A stretch of 54,856 bases of DNA from Deltaproteobacteria bacterium. GTDB lineage: Bacteria > Desulfobacterota > Syntrophobacteria > BM002. How positions within the stretch are numbered: the first letter of the stretch is position 1; every line of letters starts with the position of its first letter. The stretch is from positions 1 to 54,856 of the forward strand of contig JAJDNB010000181.1 in NCBI GenBank assembly GCA_022340905.1, written 5' to 3'. The notes below the pieces were generated by a model, which worked only from the letters and a program-made list of their open reading frames with translations, made no database searches and had not been told where the DNA came from. The translations under genes were made by a program, and so were the position numbers. Positions 1 to 8,375 of the stretch are shown here, piece after piece.

Positions 1-1
1 C

Positions 2-223
2 AGGGGAAAAGGCAAGCTTGAGGCCGTCGTCGTAGTTCGAGTTCGAAGAGATGGCACCGTATTCGATATTCAATTTGAGCAGAAGTCCGGGGATTCTTAC
101 TTTGATGACTCGGTGCTGAAGGCTGTTCTGAAATCTAAGCCTTTTCCGCCTTTTCCGGACATCTACAGCCCCAAAGAAGAAGAGATTGTCATCCGATTTG
201 CACCTGAAAACGTGAGTTCTTAA
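2..223 (+). CDS. tolA: TolA/TonB C-terminal domain protein, 3' end only
   Basis: Open from the left edge in frame 2 to TAA at 221-223, 73 codons. The translation contains FDDSVLKAVLKSKPFPPFP followed by EEIVIRFAPENVSS, the beta-alpha-beta pattern of the TolA/TonB C-terminal domain. In the Tol-Pal system TolA spans the periplasm and contacts TolB and Pal. The stop lies four bases before the ATG of tolB, so the genes are almost certainly co-transcribed. The N-terminal membrane anchor and long helical region are outside the window. It could be named TonB, but the tolB-pal-ybgF context favours TolA. Confidence 0.8.
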   Translation, partial: RGKGKLEAVVVVRVRRDGTVFDIQFEQKSGDSYFDDSVLKAVLKSKPFPPFPDIYSPKEEEIVIRFAPENVSS

Positions 224-227
224 AACT

Positions 228-1577
228 ATGAAAGTATGTTTTCTCCGAAACCGATCATTCAGTGTTCTTTGTGTGTTGATCCTTGTGCTTGTCGTCTTCC
301 AGGTCAAACCAGCTGGAGGCCGGATTTACATCGATGTCAACTCGCCACTGCAAGCAAAGATTCCTATAGCTGTCCCAGCTTTTCGCAATGAAAGTGGTGG
401 TGTGGCAAACCAACCTCTGGCAAAGAATATGGCGGATATATTGAGCAATGCTCTCTCTTTCAGTGGTTATTTTCAGATACTAAATCCGGCAGTTTTTCTT
501 CAAGATCCTAACAAGATGGGAGTAGAAAAAGAGGCAATCAAGTTCTCCGAATGGAGATTTCTTGGTGCAGACCTGTTGGTGCGGGGAAGTTACCGTGTTC
601 AAGGGGACCGGTTTGAGCTGTTGATTAATCTCTTTGACGTGATTAACCAGAAGCTCCTGCTCAGTAGGACCTACAATAATCCTCTCGGGTCTGTCAGGGA
701 TATCATTTTGAGGTTCGCAGACGAGTTGATGCTGGAGCTAACGGGCGAACTCGGGATTTTTCATACGCAACTAGCCTTTGTGGGTGACGCAACGGGTCAA
801 AAAGAAATCTATTTGGCTGATTTTGATGGCTCAAATATTCGCCAGCTCACCAACAACCGGAGTATGAATCTTTCTCCTAACTGGTCAGCTGACGGAAAGC
901 GAATATCTTTTGTGGGCTACAAGCGGGGAAATCCGGATATTTATACAATCGACCTAGTAAGCAAGAGCATAGAGCGCATTAGTATGCGTCCGGGTTTGAA
1001 TATCGCGCCTGCTCACCATCCTCTTGGAGGCAAGCTGGCTGCCACCCTGAGCTTTACTGGGAATCCGGAACTCTATCTTTTGGATGTCCGAGGTCAAATA
1101 CTGAAGCAATTGACCCTTAGTTGGGCCATTGATGTCTCATCGTCCTGGTCCCCTGATGGCAGCAAGCTCGCCTATGTATCCAATCGAGCCGGGAAACCCC
1201 AAATTTATGTGTTGGATGTTAACAAGGAAACTACGACTAGGCTGACTTTTGAGGGGGACTACAACACTTCACCGGCTTGGTCCCCAAGGGGTGATAGGAT
1301 ACTATACACTGGCCTACATGATGGAAACTTTGATATTTTTATGATAAGTCCTGATGGCAGAGATCTGAGGCAACTCACCGGGGGTGAAGGCAACAACGAA
1401 GAACCATGCTGGTCCCCTGATGGAAGGTTGATTCTTTTTCAGTCCGATCGCCAGGGTGCCCGGACTCTCTGGGTTATGCAGGCGAACGGTACGGACCAGA
1501 GAAGAGTGCGTCTCGCCCTCGGCGGGACCCAATCAGAGCCGGACTGGTCTCCGCGATTGACGAAAGCGGCTCCTTAG
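228..1577 (+). CDS. tolB: Tol-Pal system beta-propeller protein TolB
   Basis: 449 residues, close to the usual TolB length of about 430. A hydrophobic signal segment (about residues 9-27) is followed by the TolB N-terminal alpha/beta domain (about 35-165, with IPIAVPAFRN) and then a six-bladed PD40-type propeller (about 190-440), seen as repeats of the type SPNWSADGKRISF, SSSWSPDGSKLAYVS and PCWSPDGRLILFQS. TolB is periplasmic; it binds Pal and the TolA C-terminus and helps couple inner-membrane energy to outer-membrane constriction at division. It starts four bases after the tolA stop and is followed by pal after 123 bp. Family and position agree, so the call is firm. Confidence 0.96.
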   Translation: MKVCFLRNRSFSVLCVLILVLVVFQVKPAGGRIYIDVNSPLQAKIPIAVPAFRNESGGVANQPLAKNMADILSNALSFSGYFQILNPAVFLQDPNKMGVEKEAIKFSEWRFLGADLLVRGSYRVQGDRFELLINLFDVINQKLLLSRTYNNPLGSVRDIILRFADELMLELTGELGIFHTQLAFVGDATGQKEIYLADFDGSNIRQLTNNRSMNLSPNWSADGKRISFVGYKRGNPDIYTIDLVSKSIERISMRPGLNIAPAHHPLGGKLAATLSFTGNPELYLLDVRGQILKQLTLSWAIDVSSSWSPDGSKLAYVSNRAGKPQIYVLDVNKETTTRLTFEGDYNTSPAWSPRGDRILYTGLHDGNFDIFMISPDGRDLRQLTGGEGNNEEPCWSPDGRLILFQSDRQGARTLWVMQANGTDQRRVRLALGGTQSEPDWSPRLTKAAP

Positions 1578-1700
1578 TAGTATAAAGGGACCCGACGAAA
1601 GAAGTGATGGCAAATAGCTAGTGGATTTTTTGGTTGAATTTGGCTAGGCTATTGCATTGGGCATTGAAAACCGTTGACAAGGAGAGGAGGTTAGGGAGGC

Positions 1701-2285
1701 ATGCAAAAGAGCAGAGCGTGGATTTTTGGAGCATTAATGTTGGCGATGCTCTTGGTGCTTAGTGTTTCATGCGCCAAGAAAAAGGTGACAATGGAAGCCG
1801 AACCTACGCAGGAGATGACTGCAGAGCAGATGGAGGCACAGCAGGCCGCTCAGGAAGCGGCGGCTGCCAGAGAAGCACAAATGGCCCAGAAGGGTGAGGC
1901 AGAGCAGCAGCGTGAAGAGGCAGCCATGATGGCTGAAGAAGCCAGGAAGCGTGCCTTTGTGGAGGAAAACATCCACTTTGACTTCGATAAATACGATCTC
2001 AAGCCGAAAGCCATGATGATTCTGGATGAGAAGGCGGCATACTTGCGCGAGCATCCTGAAGTGCGCGTGCTTGTCGAGGGACACTGCGACGATCGCGGCA
2101 CCAACGAGTACAACCTGGCTTTGGGTGACCGACGGGCCAACAGTGCAAAGAATTATTTAGTCAGGTCAGGGGTGGCAGAGAGTCGAATCACCACTATTTC
2201 CTACGGTGAAGAGCAACCCCTGTGTATGGAACAGACAGAGTCCTGTTGGTGGAGGAACCGACGGGACCAGTTCCAGATTCGATAA
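1701..2285 (+). CDS. pal: Peptidoglycan-associated lipoprotein Pal
   Basis: 194 residues. A signal peptide ends in LSVSC, a slightly irregular lipobox with Cys24 as the lipidation site. Residues about 35-85 are an Ala/Glu/Gln-rich helical linker. The OmpA-like domain (about 90-194) has HFDFDKYDLK, the peptidoglycan-binding signature VEGHCDDRGTNEYN, and the Pal-typical ending GEEQPLCMEQTESCW. Pal anchors the outer membrane to peptidoglycan and interacts with TolB. The start is supported by a purine-rich stretch (GGAGAGGAGGTTAGGGAGGC) directly upstream. The gene follows tolB by 123 bp and precedes a hairpin-rich spacer. Confidence 0.96.
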   Translation: MQKSRAWIFGALMLAMLLVLSVSCAKKKVTMEAEPTQEMTAEQMEAQQAAQEAAAAREAQMAQKGEAEQQREEAAMMAEEARKRAFVEENIHFDFDKYDLKPKAMMILDEKAAYLREHPEVRVLVEGHCDDRGTNEYNLALGDRRANSAKNYLVRSGVAESRITTISYGEEQPLCMEQTESCWWRNRRDQFQIR

Positions 2286-2334
2286 ATACCTGATCAGACC
2301 TGTCGTCTTGTTTTGCCAGAGGAAGATAGACATT

Positions 2335-2381
2335 GGGGGTCAGCCTTGGTTCGATGAAAACGAGGCCAAGGCTGACCCCCC
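2335..2381. repeat. Perfect 15-bp hairpin, first of a tandem pair
   Basis: GGGGGTCAGCCTTGG (2335-2349) is exactly complementary to CCAAGGCTGACCCCC (2367-2381), with a 17-nt loop. There is no T run after it, so it is not a typical terminator. Hairpins opening with a GGGGTCAG-like sequence resemble those found near REP-associated tyrosine transposases; that resemblance is from memory. No transposase was seen here. Confidence 0.8.
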
Positions 2382-2383
2382 TA

Positions 2384-2434
2384 GTTTGGTAAAATCAGAA
2401 TGGTTGCACACAGATAAACTGATTTTACCAAACT
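2384..2434. repeat. Perfect 16-bp hairpin, second of a tandem pair
   Basis: AGTTTGGTAAAATCAG (2384-2399) pairs exactly with CTGATTTTACCAAACT (2419-2434), with a 19-nt loop. It begins three bases after the preceding hairpin but has a different, AT-richer sequence, so the two are separate palindromes and not copies of each other. The pair may be the remains of a small mobile element or an mRNA-processing site between pal and ybgF. Confidence 0.8.
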
Positions 2435-2698
2435 GAACCGGGCGAGCAGGTCATCGCCCTGGCAGAGATAATAGGTCTGAAATTGCTTTCGGTCTTCCAA
2501 GGGATCGGGCTTGGGCAATACTTGCTTATGCGAAGAAGTGTGCAGAAATGCACACAACGAGGGACATACTTGCCTGCCCTGCGGGCAATTGCCTATATCA
2601 GAGAATGAACTCTCCAGGAATCCATTCCTCACTATCTGCCATCTCGCATCTTTGACACCATCCCGGCGCTCCAGAGAATGGCTGAGATCATACTGTAG
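2423..2698 (+). pseudogene. Possible decayed coding remnant, unknown family
   Basis: Frame 2 is open from 2423 to a TGA at 2606-2608 and again to TAG at 2696-2698. The translation reads like a soluble helical protein: stretches such as ALAEIIGLKLLSVFQGIG and, after the TGA, SIPHYLPSRIFDTIPALQ. There is no start codon with a ribosome-binding site, and the frame begins inside the second hairpin. I do not recognise the family. It may be the tail of an old gene interrupted by the hairpin element, or chance. Confidence 0.2.
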
Positions 2699-2788
2699 TT
2701 ACTTCTCCTTTTCACTATCAGTTGATGGCAGAAATGTCTTGGTCGAAACATATTAGGAGTGTATTGACGGGAACGAGGAGGATAACCC

Positions 2789-3724
2789 ATGAACAGGACT
2801 GCATCCACTGATATCGGAAAAGGGCTTTTGGGTCTTGGCTTGCTCGAACTGCTGTTGGTGTGTTTTTTCCTCGGAGGATGCGCTACCCAGAAGGATGTAT
2901 CCCTGCTCCAAAGGCAGATCTGGACTGCCCGCCGCGACCTGGACAAGAGCAAGGCCCAGATGGCTGAAATGGAAAAAAAGTTGGATGAGAAATTGGCAGC
3001 CCTGGACTCCGACCGGCAGCCACTTCGCAAAAATCAAGCAGAGTTAGGAGCGCAGCTGGACCGCATAGAATTAGAACTTGGACGGTTGGGCGGTCAAATG
3101 GAAGAAGCCTCTGCCATGTACACCCGAAACGGGGAACGTATTAGTGAGATTCAGCAGAACCAGATGGAGTCGATGATGGAGATTCGCAAGAATGTTGAGG
3201 ATCTCCAGCGGGCTCTCAACATGATGGCCGGTGCTCTTGGAATGCAGGAACTGGCAGTTGACTACAAGCCCAGCAACCAAACAGAAAAGCAGGCTCCCCA
3301 AGCTAAGTCATCTTCTGACACCAAACAAACTGCCAGGCAACAACCAGCTGCGAACGCTGAAGAGCACTACGACAACGCTCTTCAGCTATTCCGCAATGGG
3401 CAGTACGATGCGGCAAGGGATGGATTCGAGAGCTATCTGCAAAAATATCCAAAGTCCAATCTCACCGACAACGCCCAATTCTGGCTAGGCGAATGCTATT
3501 ATGCACAGAAGAGGTATGGAGAAGCCATATCTGCCTATGAAAAGACAATTAAAGAATATCCCAAGAGTGATAAGGTGAGCAGCGCTATGCTCAAGCAGGG
3601 CATGGCCTTTTTGGAACTCGGGGATAGCACTGCGGGAAAAATTCTTTTGAAGAAGGTCGTCAAGGAATATCCGAATAGCAATCAGGCAAAAATCGCCAGG
3701 AGCAAGCTGGCTAGGGTGAAGTAA
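2789..3724 (+). CDS. ybgF: Tol-Pal system protein YbgF/CpoB (TPR lipoprotein)
   Basis: 311 residues. The start is fixed by GAGGAGGATAACCC just upstream. A signal peptide ends with FLGGC, making Cys31 a probable lipidation site; E. coli CpoB is a soluble periplasmic protein. Residues about 35-150 form a coiled coil. The C-terminal part (about 190-311) holds three TPR-type repeats, including AEEHYDNALQLFRNGQYDAA and AQFWLGECYYAQKRYGEAIS, as in CpoB proteins, which coordinate peptidoglycan synthesis with outer-membrane constriction. It closes the tolA-tolB-pal group after a 503-bp spacer. Confidence 0.93.
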   Translation: MNRTASTDIGKGLLGLGLLELLLVCFFLGGCATQKDVSLLQRQIWTARRDLDKSKAQMAEMEKKLDEKLAALDSDRQPLRKNQAELGAQLDRIELELGRLGGQMEEASAMYTRNGERISEIQQNQMESMMEIRKNVEDLQRALNMMAGALGMQELAVDYKPSNQTEKQAPQAKSSSDTKQTARQQPAANAEEHYDNALQLFRNGQYDAARDGFESYLQKYPKSNLTDNAQFWLGECYYAQKRYGEAISAYEKTIKEYPKSDKVSSAMLKQGMAFLELGDSTAGKILLKKVVKEYPNSNQAKIARSKLARVK

Positions 3725-3784
3725 GACTGAGCCTCTCGCCTACCATCTACCCAAAGCGCTTATTTCACCTCTGGCACTAAGTCT

Positions 3785-3966
3785 CAAGGTTTCAGGTGTC
3801 AGGTTTCAGGAAGAATAAACAGACATGCTAAACTTGCACCCTGAATAGTTATACCTGAACACTGAAACCCGAAACCTTAGTCCTTGCTCTATGCCCCATG
3901 CCCCCTCAAATCTGCAATCTACAATCAACAATCTCAAATTAAAATTCTTTGTGACCTTTGTGGTTC
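3785..3966. repeat. Composite dispersed repeat (TTTCAGG and ATGCCC words)
   Basis: The spacer after ybgF (3725-4398) carries a dispersed repeat: direct words of TTTCAGGTGTCAGG type at 3789-3810, a spacer, then the complementary words CCTGAACACTGAAACC near 3854-3875, forming a long imperfect hairpin. It continues with TGCTCTATGCCCCATGCCCC and ends with CTTTGTGACCTTTGTGGTTC. The same words recur at about 19.85, 27.1, 30.0, 38.7 and 53.2 kb. The rest of the spacer (3967-4398) shows no convincing gene. Confidence 0.75.
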
Positions 3967-4398
3967 ATCTTCCCCCCTTGCCACTAAGTGCAGAATCTTT
4001 TACCTGCCGAGTATAAATATTGATACTGTCGATTGGATGCTCTCTCTATACATTTAGACAGTTGATATCTCACCGACTGCTGAAGTTTCCCTGGATACGC
4101 AACTAATGAGCTCCATATCAAATAAATGACAGATCCTTCCTGTTAACCATCCTCCCGCAGATAGTCTGAAGTATGGGTCTGGGCTAGCTGTAGAACAGAT
4201 GGGCTAATTCCCGCCCAATTGCTTGGCATGGATCATGCTAAATCTTTCAAGCTGAAGTCAGGGATTCACTTTTAATGGATTCACCCAAGCGGCAGATCCC
4301 CCCTGAAGTCTAATGAGAGGGGGAAAGAGCTGCAAACCCGCGCGAGAAGTAAGAACATTGTCATAAATTTTGTCCAACTGCCAGAAGAGGAAAAGATC

Positions 4399-4920
4399 AT
4401 GAAAAAATACATCTATCTGGGATTATTCATACCAATAATCCTTGTTTCAGGGTGCCTCGAACTCCCAATGATCAAGAGTTCCCCGAAAAAGACAGAACAG
4501 GGATTATATACCAAAGTTCCAAAGGCAATGCAGGCCGGTGTGCGAGAAGCGGAGTACGACCTCAAAAAGGCAAAAGCGCAGGTGGACTTGGCTTCAGAGA
4601 AAGTGAAGCTTGCCGAGATGCGAAAGGAAATGGCCATTCTCGAGAAAAATTATGCAGACCGTGAGATGCAAATGGCAGAAACCCTGGTCAAAGAGGTGGA
4701 GTTGAAGCTGGAAAGGAAAAAGCTCGAAGCAGTAGATAACTCCAATCTGGGCGATAAGGAAAATAATATAAAGCGCATAGCAGACTTGAAGAAGCAGGAA
4801 CTCAGCGTGGAGTCCGAAGAGATTCAGATTAAGTCTGAGTTGGACATTTTGGACATGAAGATAAAAAAGTTGGCAAAAGAAATAACCCAAAGAAAAACTC
4901 AACTGGCGAAAAAGAAGTAA
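4399..4920 (+). CDS. Coiled-coil lipoprotein, function unknown
   Basis: 173 residues with AGAGGAAAAGATC before the ATG. The signal peptide ends in LVSGC (Cys19), a clear lipobox, so an envelope lipoprotein is expected. From about residue 45 to the end the protein is a nearly continuous charged heptad-like helix, rich in Lys, Glu and Ala. No enzymatic motif is visible. It is the first of five consecutive exported proteins between the tol-pal genes and an Opp-type transporter. A spacer or tether role is only inference. A probable terminator follows at about 4981-5014, so it may be transcribed apart from the next gene. Confidence 0.75.
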   Translation: MKKYIYLGLFIPIILVSGCLELPMIKSSPKKTEQGLYTKVPKAMQAGVREAEYDLKKAKAQVDLASEKVKLAEMRKEMAILEKNYADREMQMAETLVKEVELKLERKKLEAVDNSNLGDKENNIKRIADLKKQELSVESEEIQIKSELDILDMKIKKLAKEITQRKTQLAKKK

Positions 4921-4980
4921 CCGCGGCAAAAGAAATTGATCATCCCTTAACGTTTGATTCGCCAAGGACTAATTGCAGCA

Positions 4981-5014
4981 GAAGGGGGTGTCATATGATG
5001 CACCCTCTTTTCTA
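4981..5014 (+). terminator. Probable intrinsic terminator
   Basis: GAAGGGGGTGT pairs, with two G-U wobbles, to GCACCCTCTTTTC around a short loop (CATATGAT). The 3' arm runs into a T-rich tail. It lies 60 bp after the coiled-coil lipoprotein gene and more than 120 bp before the next one. Confidence 0.5.
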
Positions 5015-5137
5015 GCTCTTGCTAGTTGCCAGAGAACAATTGAGACAGACCAACAAGCTGTTCATGAAAATATCTTCCTATGATGAAACTTGAGTGCACG
5101 TGAGTTTTTCCAATTTTAGCCAAGAAGGAGAGGACAC

Positions 5138-5587
5138 ATGAGTTACCGTAAAGCTCAAATGTTTTTGATCGGTTTGGCGCTGTTGTCCCTTGTCGCCTGC
5201 TCCGCCAAAATCTACGGCACAGTGCAGCTCGTGGATGAGGACATGAAGCCAATCCCCGACGACAATCCGAAAGGTACCGTGGTAAACATGATCAATACCT
5301 CCGTAAGTGTGGAGAATGCGTCTCATGCAGTAGTAGCAGATGAGAAGGGTAAATTTGAGTCTGAGGAAGACACAATAACTCCAGGCGTCTACAAAGTTGA
5401 GGCCAGCAGGATTGGTTATGTGACGGAAACGGAGACTGTGGAGATAGGGGGTAGCACAAGCAAGAAGCTGAAATTCGCCCTCAAGAAAATTCCTGAAGGC
5501 AAACGTAGGTCTATCGCTGGTGCTAGCTCCGATGCTGACAAAATTATTAACCCTGGAGAAGTCAACATTCAGCCGCCTGGGATCTAA
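5138..5587 (+). CDS. Carboxypeptidase-regulatory-like lipoprotein, function unknown
   Basis: 149 residues. AGAAGGAGAGGACAC precedes the ATG. The signal peptide ends in SLVAC (Cys21), so it is a likely lipoprotein. The rest is one beta-sandwich of the carboxypeptidase regulatory-like (CarboxypepD_reg) type: KIYGTVQLVDEDMKPI, ADEKGKFESEED, GVYKVEASRIGY and a final KKLKFALKK strand. Such domains are usually structural or protein-binding parts of surface proteins. The next gene begins 88 bp on and carries several copies of a similar domain, suggesting a shared assembly. The enzymatic role, if any, is unknown. Confidence 0.75.
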   Translation: MSYRKAQMFLIGLALLSLVACSAKIYGTVQLVDEDMKPIPDDNPKGTVVNMINTSVSVENASHAVVADEKGKFESEEDTITPGVYKVEASRIGYVTETETVEIGGSTSKKLKFALKKIPEGKRRSIAGASSDADKIINPGEVNIQPPGI

Positions 5588-5675
5588 TGTCAAGGAGTCT
5601 GAAACTAAGGAGCACGTTTCAGATTACGGGGGTGGTGTCAGCTGAGCCCCATCAATTGGCTGGGAGGTATATCCA

Positions 5676-8360
5676 ATGGTCAAACAAACGCTAGAAATGT
5701 TTTTTTTCCTTTGTTTGTCGATTGTCATTTGCAGTTGCGGTGTCGGCAAGAAGGCTGAGCTAGAGGTGAAGGTGCAGGCTACGCTGGATGGTGAGCCGGC
5801 GTCCCAAGCCAGGGTGCTCCTAGATGGGGCGGAGGTCGGTCTAACCGACGGCAAAGGAAATCTAACCGAGAGGATATGGAGACAACCTGGGGCAGAGGTT
5901 GCAGTAGAGATTCGAATGGAGGCTCCCGGATATGAGGTCGAGCCTTGGAAGGATTCCTTCGTGGTGAAGTTGCCCAAGGATGGGAGTGCAGAGAGCTATG
6001 TCATCGATGCTTCCCTGAAAGCCAGCAAGTATTTTACCCTGGCTGTTTCAGACGACGGGGAGCCCCTGGAGGATGCCTCTGTCATTATCAATGGGAAAAA
6101 GCGGGGCAAGACAGACGAGGCAGGAGAGTATGTCCATACCTATGAGACCATGCCCAAGAGAGGTATGAGCTTCAAAGTTTCAAAGAAGGGATACGCTACC
6201 TGGCAAAAGAAAGTGAGAGTGAAGCCGGGTCAGACCATCGTTGCTTCTCTTGTCAAAAAGAGTGAAATGGCAAAGGCCGAAGGTCGTTCGTCCTCTGAGG
6301 AGGAGGCATCAGTCAGTCAAAGCCGGGCAACCAAAAAAGCACAAAAGGGACGGAAAGGAAAAATCGCCAGAGTTTATGTCTCAGCATTGACTGAAACCTA
6401 TGGAGTCACGGAAGGGATTCCAAACGTGGTGGTGAGTGTCAATGATAAGCGGGTGGGCAAAACCAGTAGAGAAGGGAAGTTCACCTATGTTTCTCGGGGC
6501 GAATCGGGCCGGGAGGTGGAACTGAAGCTCACTGCTCCAGATCATATTCCGGCGGAGTGGAGGACGACGGTCAAGCTGCAAGGCAAGCAACGCATCGAGA
6601 GAATTTTCTATCCCCTTAAACCAAAACCGATCAGAGTCGGTCTTTACGGCTATGTCAACAATACGCCCGAGGAAGACTTAGCTGATGTAGTGTCCACGAT
6701 CGAAAAGGCCATAGGAGATAATCTCTTCATTTACGGCAGTTTTGTCGAAGTACCAAAGGAAAAACTCCGGCAAGCCATGATGAATGCTTCCCTTGATTTG
6801 GAGACCATGTCAACAAAGGGGTGGCGACAGACGAAACTGATCAATACGGTGGATATGATTATCTCAGGAAGCGTCACCAAGAATGATCAAGGAATGACCC
6901 TAGAAAGCACGGTCAACTTCTCTGATGGAAGCACCCTCCTGAGTCAAATAAACAAAGTCATGAAGAAAAAGCAGGTAGAGGACACCATCAATTTAGTGGT
7001 CAACAACATCATAGAGCAGTTTCCTTTCGAGGGTACCGTTATCGCCGCTGAACAAGATCGCTATCAAATTAATTTGGGAAGACTCGACTATAAAATAAGA
7101 CGCGGCAACGAGTTCAAGTACATGACGGTTGAGCCATACGCTCCAGGCAGAACCGGACGTGATTACCACGAAGCCGGGTTGCTTGTCGTCAATGACAATG
7201 ATGAAAATTCATCCTGGGCCGACCTGGTGAACTTGGGCGAGAATGAGCAAATACATGTGGGAGCTAAGGTTGTCAGACGTGTATATCTAGAGGATATTGC
7301 AAGGGATTCCTTTATCTTGGCAGCCAGGGCTGGATCCTCGACTAATTCCCGACCACTTTGGGGAGTGAACGTGTATCTAGATAATACCTGGGTGGGAACC
7401 ACCGGCTCGGACGGTACTGCGGTTGTACCCGTACGTCTGCACAGTGAGCACGATCTCCTCCTATCTCGATATGGGTACGAACCTCTCCAAGACAAGCTCA
7501 AGGTTGAGGCAAGCAATGAGGTTAAAGAGTTTTCCCTGAACGTGGCCAATGCCTTGTTCAAGGTAGATTCTGTACCTTCCGGGGCGACTGTTTTTGTTGA
7601 TGGTGTTGAGGTGGGTAAAACCCCGCTTCTCGAGGGCACGTTGGTAAACTTCGGATTCCGCAAAGTGAAGCTCTCGGCGGGCGGTGAATATCGCGACTGG
7701 GAAGAAGTTCTGGAATTCAATGAATCGACAGTTGATCGTGCGGGGACGGACAGGATTATTCTGGTCAAAGATTATCTGAAGATTGGCAGGATGGCAGAGC
7801 AGAATGGAAACATCGATGCGGCCATTGCGGCATACGCCAGCACCGAAAGGGGCCACCCGGACTATTCAGATGCTCACCATCGACTCGCCCAGCTCTACCT
7901 GGATGAAAAAAATGACTACGATGCGGCCATTCGTGAGTTCGAAAACGTTCTATCTCTCCCTGAAAACAAGCAAATAATCTACAAGCAATTTGCCGTAACC
8001 TACACCAATTTGGGGCATGCTTACTACGAGAAAGCAAATCAACTTATCCACACGGATAAACAAGCTGCCGCGTCGAACTTCGCCAAGGCAATTGAAAACC
8101 TGAAAATAGCAAAGCAAAACACTCGCTTTTTCCCAAATAAATATTACCAAGAGGCGGTGCATGACACCTATTACTACCGGGCCATCTCATATCATAAGCT
8201 CTACTTAGTTACCCAGAAAAAGGCGATTCTCGATAAAGCCGATCTGGCCTGGAAAGAGTACTTCGACTTTTTCCCCAAGGAGCTTGAGGGAAAAAGTGAA
8301 TTCACCAAGATTCGTCAATCGTCGAGAAAATACTGGGCCCAGCTAAAAGACCTGAAGTAG
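5676..8360 (+). CDS. Multidomain envelope lipoprotein (beta-sandwich, FlgT/TolB-N-like, PEGA, TPR)
   Basis: 894 residues. The signal peptide ends ICSC (Cys21; irregular lipobox with Cys at -2). Domain reading: three carboxypeptidase-regulatory-like sandwiches (about 28-115, 116-195, 230-312); an alpha/beta module (about 314-450, starting PIRVGLYGYVN, with DMIISGSVTKNDQG) resembling the TolB-N/CsgG/FlgT fold; a small barrel (about 450-540, GTVIAAEQDRYQINLG) like the module that follows it in FlgT; another sandwich (about 545-620); a PEGA domain (about 623-690, VPSGATVFVDGVEVGKTPL); and C-terminal TPRs (about 697-890). All domains are binding or scaffold types. The gene ends 15 bp before the next. 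Domain limits are by eye; the function is unknown. Confidence 0.75.
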   Translation: MVKQTLEMFFFLCLSIVICSCGVGKKAELEVKVQATLDGEPASQARVLLDGAEVGLTDGKGNLTERIWRQPGAEVAVEIRMEAPGYEVEPWKDSFVVKLPKDGSAESYVIDASLKASKYFTLAVSDDGEPLEDASVIINGKKRGKTDEAGEYVHTYETMPKRGMSFKVSKKGYATWQKKVRVKPGQTIVASLVKKSEMAKAEGRSSSEEEASVSQSRATKKAQKGRKGKIARVYVSALTETYGVTEGIPNVVVSVNDKRVGKTSREGKFTYVSRGESGREVELKLTAPDHIPAEWRTTVKLQGKQRIERIFYPLKPKPIRVGLYGYVNNTPEEDLADVVSTIEKAIGDNLFIYGSFVEVPKEKLRQAMMNASLDLETMSTKGWRQTKLINTVDMIISGSVTKNDQGMTLESTVNFSDGSTLLSQINKVMKKKQVEDTINLVVNNIIEQFPFEGTVIAAEQDRYQINLGRLDYKIRRGNEFKYMTVEPYAPGRTGRDYHEAGLLVVNDNDENSSWADLVNLGENEQIHVGAKVVRRVYLEDIARDSFILAARAGSSTNSRPLWGVNVYLDNTWVGTTGSDGTAVVPVRLHSEHDLLLSRYGYEPLQDKLKVEASNEVKEFSLNVANALFKVDSVPSGATVFVDGVEVGKTPLLEGTLVNFGFRKVKLSAGGEYRDWEEVLEFNESTVDRAGTDRIILVKDYLKIGRMAEQNGNIDAAIAAYASTERGHPDYSDAHHRLAQLYLDEKNDYDAAIREFENVLSLPENKQIIYKQFAVTYTNLGHAYYEKANQLIHTDKQAAASNFAKAIENLKIAKQNTRFFPNKYYQEAVHDTYYYRAISYHKLYLVTQKKAILDKADLAWKEYFDFFPKELEGKSEFTKIRQSSRKYWAQLKDLK

Positions 8361-8375
8361 AAGGAGAGGACTCGT

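Noticed and set aside
1767-2140. Long minus-strand open frames opposite pal
   Set aside because: They are antisense to a strongly recognisable gene and have unnatural low-complexity composition (Leu/Cys/Ser-rich), typical of reverse-frame shadows.
2606-2608. In-frame TGA as a selenocysteine codon
   Set aside because: There is no start codon with a ribosome-binding site, no recognisable selenoprotein family, and no clear SECIS-like hairpin directly after it. A decayed frame is simpler.
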